Shown here: positions 6,578 through 10,066 of the stretch, one piece after another
How positions within the stretch are numbered: the stretch's first letter is position 1
Layout: every line of letters begins with the position of its first letter
Source: Dehalococcoidia bacterium UBA1151
GTDB lineage: Bacteria; Chloroflexota; Dehalococcoidia; Lucifugimonadales; Lucifugimonadaceae
Assembly (NCBI GenBank): GCA_002311865.1
Contig: DBZV01000203.1
Span: 20,996 to 31,061, forward strand
DNA: 10,066 nt
Reading direction: 5' to 3'
Notes under the pieces: generated by a model
What the model was told of the DNA's origin: nothing
Database searches by the model: none
Seen by the model: the letters and a program-made list of their open reading frames with translations, nothing else
Translations under genes and position numbers: made by a program

Positions 6578-7312
6578 CTAAACCTTTAGCTTCTTGAACA
6601 TGCGCTCCGGGATGGCCTTGATCATGAACATTACCTGGCGCCAGAACCAGGGATAGTAGAACGTGTTCTTGCCTTTTGCCGCGGCCTTTTTCAGGGCGCG
6701 GGCGGTGGACTCTGGTGATGCGATTGGGATCTTGGTCTTCAGGCCGAACGTCATGGGTGTGTCTATGAACCCCAGCTTGGCGGTCATGACGTGCACGCCG
6801 CTCCGGGCCAGTCGTCCGCGCAGGCCCTGGAGGTAGAGGGCGTAGCCGCCCTTTGCCGCACCGTAGAAGTAGTTGCTCTGGCGGCCGCGATCGCCAGCTA
6901 CGCTTGAGATGCCAACGATTACGCCTTGTCCGCGCTCTTCCATGTAACCCGCAAGCGCTTCTGAGATGGACACCGCGCCGGTGAAGTTCACATCCAGCAC
7001 TGTGCGAGCTGCGGAGAAGTCCTTCTCTGACGCCGCCTGCTCGCCCATGGCCCCAAACACTACGTAGGCCGTGTCAATGGAGCCGAGCGCCTCAATGGCG
7101 TCTGTGATGAACCCTACGTGCGAATCGAAGTCGGTCGCCTCGAAGTCTCCGATCAACACCCGCGTGGAGTGGCGGACCTGTATGTCAGACGCGATGGTCT
7201 TCACTTCGTCGCGATCGCGTGCCGCTAGAAGAACGGAATCGCCGTCCGTTGCGTGCTCGGCCGCAATCGCCTGAGCGATTCTGCTTGTGGCACCCAGGAT
7301 TAGTACATTCAA
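6578..7312 (-). CDS. Short-chain dehydrogenase/reductase, DprE2-like
   Basis: This NAD(P)H-dependent reductase has 244 residues, the usual size for a classical SDR. The nucleotide-binding motif GATSRIA is at residues 7-13, the structural Asn in LDVNFTG is N109, the catalytic Ser lies in ISSVAG (about 136-137), and YxxxK is Y150-K154 within GRQSNYFYGAAKGG. That last context matches DprE2, which reduces the 2-keto sugar made by DprE1 to decaprenylphosphoryl-arabinose. The basic C-terminus (FWRQVMFMIKAIPERMFKKLKV) could lie against a membrane. The start is TTG at 7312-7310, overlapping the oxidase stop in TTGA, with GGGAG ten bases upstream; no ATG in frame would preserve the N-terminal Rossmann strand. 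The overlap suggests translational coupling. The substrate here is inferred. Confidence 0.85.
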   Translation of the reverse strand: MNVLILGATSRIAQAIAAEHATDGDSVLLAARDRDEVKTIASDIQVRHSTRVLIGDFEATDFDSHVGFITDAIEALGSIDTAYVVFGAMGEQAASEKDFSAARTVLDVNFTGAVSISEALAGYMEERGQGVIVGISSVAGDRGRQSNYFYGAAKGGYALYLQGLRGRLARSGVHVMTAKLGFIDTPMTFGLKTKIPIASPESTARALKKAAAKGKNTFYYPWFWRQVMFMIKAIPERMFKKLKV

Positions 7313-8676
7313 TCGGACATTTCTCCCACCAGGCCCAGACGGCGGCCAAGCTCAGATTGGAACATATTCAGCGGATCGGCCTCATCACGAACCAGCTTCC
7401 ACTCCGTCCATTCGGGGTACATTCGCCGGAACGCGTCGAGTCCGAGGCGGGCGTCCTTGGTCAGGTACACACGCCCTCCAGCGTCAACAACCATATCGTC
7501 CAAACGGGTGAACAGGTCCAGCGTGTTCTGACCGGTGTTGGCAAAATCGAGCGCTACCGTGACGCCCGGCCGGGGGAACGATAGGCCACCGTGGCTCTCA
7601 CTTCCGAACTCCTTAATTACGCCAAGGAACGGCAGTGTGCCAGACTCGGATATTGACGCCAGAATTTGCTTGAGAGCGAGGTTTTGTGGGTCTGGCGGTA
7701 CTACGAACTGGTACTGGAAAAAGCCGCGCTTACCGTACATGCGATTCCAGCGATCGACGGCGTCCAGTGGGAAGAAGAACGGATACACGCTGATGGTGCT
7801 GCTCGAGCGCTTCCTGATCTGTTTGCGGTACAGGACAGCGTTGAACATCCGTGCGCTCAGTCCGTTGAGCAACAGATTCGACTCAAGGAATCGACCGCTA
7901 ATGAGTCCTCTGGGTAGTTTGCTCAACAATCCCGCCTTGCCGTTTGATCCTGCTGGGGCGTGCCGACCAGCCATGAAATTTCCGCGCCCAATCGACCTCC
8001 CGCGCGCAAAGCCGTCAATCCAGCTGACCGAGTACGGCCAATCCTGATGTGCGGCACTCACGTCCAGGAACTCCTCAAGGTCACGCACGCGGGTAGAGAC
8101 AACGTCCACAGCGCCGCTTTCGACCCGCCGGAGCTTGACCTCCATGCTAAGGATGATCCCCGTGAGCCCCTGCCCACCAGCAGTTGCCCAGAAAAGCTCA
8201 CTGTTGCGCTCGGCGTCGCAAAAGACAATCTCACCCGTCGATTTGAGCAACTCCACGCTGCGGACGTGGGAGGCCCAGGAGCCTGATATGTGGTGGTTCT
8301 TACCGTGAACATCAGAAGCCAGCGCACCACCCAGCGTCACAAATCGAGTGCCCGGCACCACCGGCGGGAAGAAGCCGCGCGGCAGGAATATCCGCACCAG
8401 GTCATCCAGAGAAAATCCAGCCTCGCACTTCAACCAGCCCGTTTCGGGGTCGAACTCAAGTATCCGATCAAGCCGCTCCATGAGCAGCGTCACACCGCCC
8501 TCCAGCAACGCCGCATCACCGTAGGCACGACCAAGTCCGCGCGCCAGAACCGGATGATTGCCGTTGGACGTGACCGCGGCGATGAGATCACGACGCGACT
8601 CCGAACGGAGCACGTCAGATTCAACCCGGGGATATCGTCCCCAGCCTTCAAGTGTCTTTCTGGCAGGTGCGTTCAT
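7309..8676 (-). CDS. FAD-dependent oxidase, DprE1-like (decaprenylphosphoryl-ribose 2'-oxidase family)
   Basis: The 455-residue length is close to mycobacterial DprE1. DprE1 oxidises the C2' hydroxyl of a polyprenylphosphoryl ribose using FAD, and DprE2 then reduces the ketone, giving net epimerisation. FAD-binding signatures of the vanillyl-alcohol-oxidase fold are present: ARGLGRAYGD (45-54), PGTRFVTLGGALASDVHGKN (108-127) with HH next, and GGQGLTGIIL (167-176). The C-terminal YLTKDARL keeps the active-site Lys (K407, matching K418 of M. tuberculosis DprE1 by eye). The residue equivalent to Cys387, the covalent benzothiazinone site, appears to be Ala375 in VTVALDF. The neighbouring DprE2-like gene supports the assignment, but no prenyl-phosphate ribosyltransferase or arabinosyltransferase is in the window, so the sugar carrier is unknown. 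No strong ribosome binding site precedes ATG 8676. Confidence 0.87.
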   Translation of the reverse strand: MNAPARKTLEGWGRYPRVESDVLRSESRRDLIAAVTSNGNHPVLARGLGRAYGDAALLEGGVTLLMERLDRILEFDPETGWLKCEAGFSLDDLVRIFLPRGFFPPVVPGTRFVTLGGALASDVHGKNHHISGSWASHVRSVELLKSTGEIVFCDAERNSELFWATAGGQGLTGIILSMEVKLRRVESGAVDVVSTRVRDLEEFLDVSAAHQDWPYSVSWIDGFARGRSIGRGNFMAGRHAPAGSNGKAGLLSKLPRGLISGRFLESNLLLNGLSARMFNAVLYRKQIRKRSSSTISVYPFFFPLDAVDRWNRMYGKRGFFQYQFVVPPDPQNLALKQILASISESGTLPFLGVIKEFGSESHGGLSFPRPGVTVALDFANTGQNTLDLFTRLDDMVVDAGGRVYLTKDARLGLDAFRRMYPEWTEWKLVRDEADPLNMFQSELGRRLGLVGEMSD

Positions 8677-8762
8677 GAGAATGGAGCTAGCTTGCGCCCT
8701 TCATCCAGACTATGCGGACAGACGCCACAATCGCAATCGTAGATGCAACACATGAGTAGCGA

Positions 8763-9860
8763 TTAGCGCGTCGCTGGCGGAGTGCCTCGACGGTTGGCCA
8801 GCGTCTGTGGCAGCAGGTCGTAGCGCGTCTCGTGACCATCGAAGAATCGAAGTAACTCATCCACCATCAGCGAGAAGAATCGGTGGCTGTTCGCTGCCGT
8901 TACGCCAGCGATGTGTGGCGTGATGAAGGCGTTGGGCAGATCGCGGATGGGCGAGTCAACCGGAATCGGCTCTGGCTCGAACACATCCAGGCTGGCAACG
9001 ACGTCGCCTTTCTGCAGGCGAGCAATCAGCGCATCAGAATCAACAATCGCCCCACGACTAACGTTCACGAACACCGCGCCGGGCTTCAAGAGCCCAATCT
9101 CACGCTCGCCAATCATGCCGCGAGTAGCCGGTGTAATCGGCGCCAGGCAAACGACAACATCGGGAACCGACATCACGTTGTCCAGCGACGTCATGGTCAA
9201 GTCGTAGATATCGGCGATCTCGCGCGGCACGTACGGATCGTGAACCAGCACATTCAGGCGAAACGGCTTCAATAACTCCAGCAATCGACGCCCAATGTGA
9301 CCCGCGCCAATCATGCCCACCGTCTTGCCCGTCAGCTCACCCCGCAGGAACCCTGGATCTTTGTAGCGAGAGTCATCCTCAAAAACATGTTGGTGGTCGA
9401 TCAACTTCCGGTACAGACTCCCCGCGTTGCGAAGTCCGATCAGCATCATCGCCAACGCCCACTCCGACACCGGATACGACGAGCCCTGCGTGGTGTCGAT
9501 TGACCGAATGCCACGCTCAATCGCAGCCTCAACATCAATGCGCTGAGCAAACCGGTCGCCCTCAAGTTCGCCGATGAACCGCAGGTTGGGTGACGCATCC
9601 ATCGCCTCAGCGGTCACGCGCGGAGAGCCGTGACAAACAACAATTGCGTCCAGCCCACTCACAAACGTCCTGAATCGTGCGTCTGTGTCGGCGTCAGCAA
9701 CCGGAGGCTCATCCCAGCTGGTGGGTAGATCAAACTCCTCAAATCGCAACTCAGACACAGCCTCCAGCCTCTGGCGATCAATGTCACCCACATCGAGCCC
9801 ATACGTCTCGCGATTGCAGGCGATGCCCACTACGGGGCGATTGGTTTTCTGCGATGTCAT
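8763..9860 (-). CDS. D-isomer-specific 2-hydroxyacid dehydrogenase
   Basis: This NAD(P)-dependent oxidoreductase interconverts D-2-hydroxyacids and 2-ketoacids; phosphoglycerate, glyoxylate/hydroxypyruvate and D-lactate enzymes share the fold. It has 365 residues, somewhat longer than the 310-340 of many relatives. The cofactor-binding GAGHIG is at 185-190 in TVGMIGAGHIGRRL. The catalytic triad is visible as R269 (NVSRGAIVD), E297 (DVFEPEP) and H316 (TPHIAG). The substrate-domain stretch (ERGIRSIDTTQGSSYPVSEW) departs from the common NTPG...VAE form, so the substrate is unclear. The start is ATG 9860 with GGGAG ten bases upstream. The DprE1-like gene lies 86 bases downstream in the same direction, so one transcript is possible, but no functional link is evident. 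Confidence 0.9.
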   Translation of the reverse strand: MTSQKTNRPVVGIACNRETYGLDVGDIDRQRLEAVSELRFEEFDLPTSWDEPPVADADTDARFRTFVSGLDAIVVCHGSPRVTAEAMDASPNLRFIGELEGDRFAQRIDVEAAIERGIRSIDTTQGSSYPVSEWALAMMLIGLRNAGSLYRKLIDHQHVFEDDSRYKDPGFLRGELTGKTVGMIGAGHIGRRLLELLKPFRLNVLVHDPYVPREIADIYDLTMTSLDNVMSVPDVVVCLAPITPATRGMIGEREIGLLKPGAVFVNVSRGAIVDSDALIARLQKGDVVASLDVFEPEPIPVDSPIRDLPNAFITPHIAGVTAANSHRFFSLMVDELLRFFDGHETRYDLLPQTLANRRGTPPATR

Positions 9861-9966
9861 TTGCGATGTACTCCCATCCCCGGAATGCTAGCGGAATGTG
9901 GGCACGAGGGCCGAGCCGCCACCGCACGAATTTAACTCACGCATTGGTGAGGAGGGGATGATCGCC

Positions 9967-10050
9967 TCATGTGACCGTGGAGATCGCGTGTTCCAGATCG
10001 GCTATCAGGTCATCGGTGACCTGCCCCAAATAGTTGTACCAGTTTCTATG
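9967..10050 (-). pseudogene. Possible 3' remnant of a PLP-dependent trans-sulfuration enzyme
   Basis: On the minus strand an open stretch of 27 codons ends in TGA (9969-9967) and includes VTDDLIADLEHAI. This resembles the last residues of the Cys/Met-metabolism PLP enzymes, which commonly finish LVRLSVGIED.xDLIADLEQAL. The other half of that ending may lie in a different frame just upstream (LVQLFGAG), and the VTDDL frame is closed by TAA at 10053-10051. A frameshift or decay would explain both. The alternative is chance resemblance in about 84 bases. The sequence stops 13 bases beyond, so nothing more can be seen. Confidence 0.3.
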
Positions 10051-10066
10051 TTAGTACCGGGCGCAA

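Overview
This window looks like a chromosomal piece from a bacterium of moderately high G+C. The protein styles (the RF2 sequence, the lipoprotein-type peptide-binding protein and its permeases, the compact HExxH protein) fit Chloroflexota, possibly a Dehalococcoidia/SAR202-like genome. That placement is an impression from protein style and was not tested by a search.

Left part (1-759): the 5' part of a tRNA gene, probably tRNA-Pro, runs off the left edge on the minus strand. About 735 bases without a convincing gene follow. They hold two diverged direct copies of a roughly 60-base hairpin-forming repeat, a third related element, and a perfect TATAAT box ahead of the first protein gene.

Plus-strand block (760-6261): prfB (peptide chain release factor 2) is interrupted at codon 23 by an in-frame UGA inside a classic CTT-TGA-C programmed +1 frameshift site. 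Next comes an ABC importer operon of the peptide/nickel (Dpp/Opp) type: a lipoprotein solute-binding protein, a strong intercistronic hairpin, a DppB-like permease and a DppC-like permease. No ATPase genes follow. A small protein with an HExxH zinc-protease motif comes directly after, with a good ribosome binding site.

Convergent junction (6262-6577): three copies of a second palindromic repeat (GAGATCCTTCG...CTCAGGATGACG type, in both orientations) and a small terminator-like hairpin.

Minus-strand block (9860 down to 6578): a D-2-hydroxyacid dehydrogenase, then an FAD-dependent oxidase and a short-chain dehydrogenase that resemble DprE1 and DprE2. In actinobacteria that pair epimerises decaprenylphosphoryl-ribose to the arabinose form. 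The oxidase and reductase genes overlap by four bases (TTGA), which suggests translational coupling and one two-step epimerisation. At the right edge, minus-strand sequence resembles the last residues of a PLP-dependent trans-sulfuration enzyme but is closed by stops, so it may be a gene remnant.

The window is mostly ordinary housekeeping and metabolic genes. The parts most worth a second look are the recoding site, the DprE1/DprE2-like pair outside its usual setting, the orphan importer, the mini HExxH protein and the dispersed hairpin repeats.
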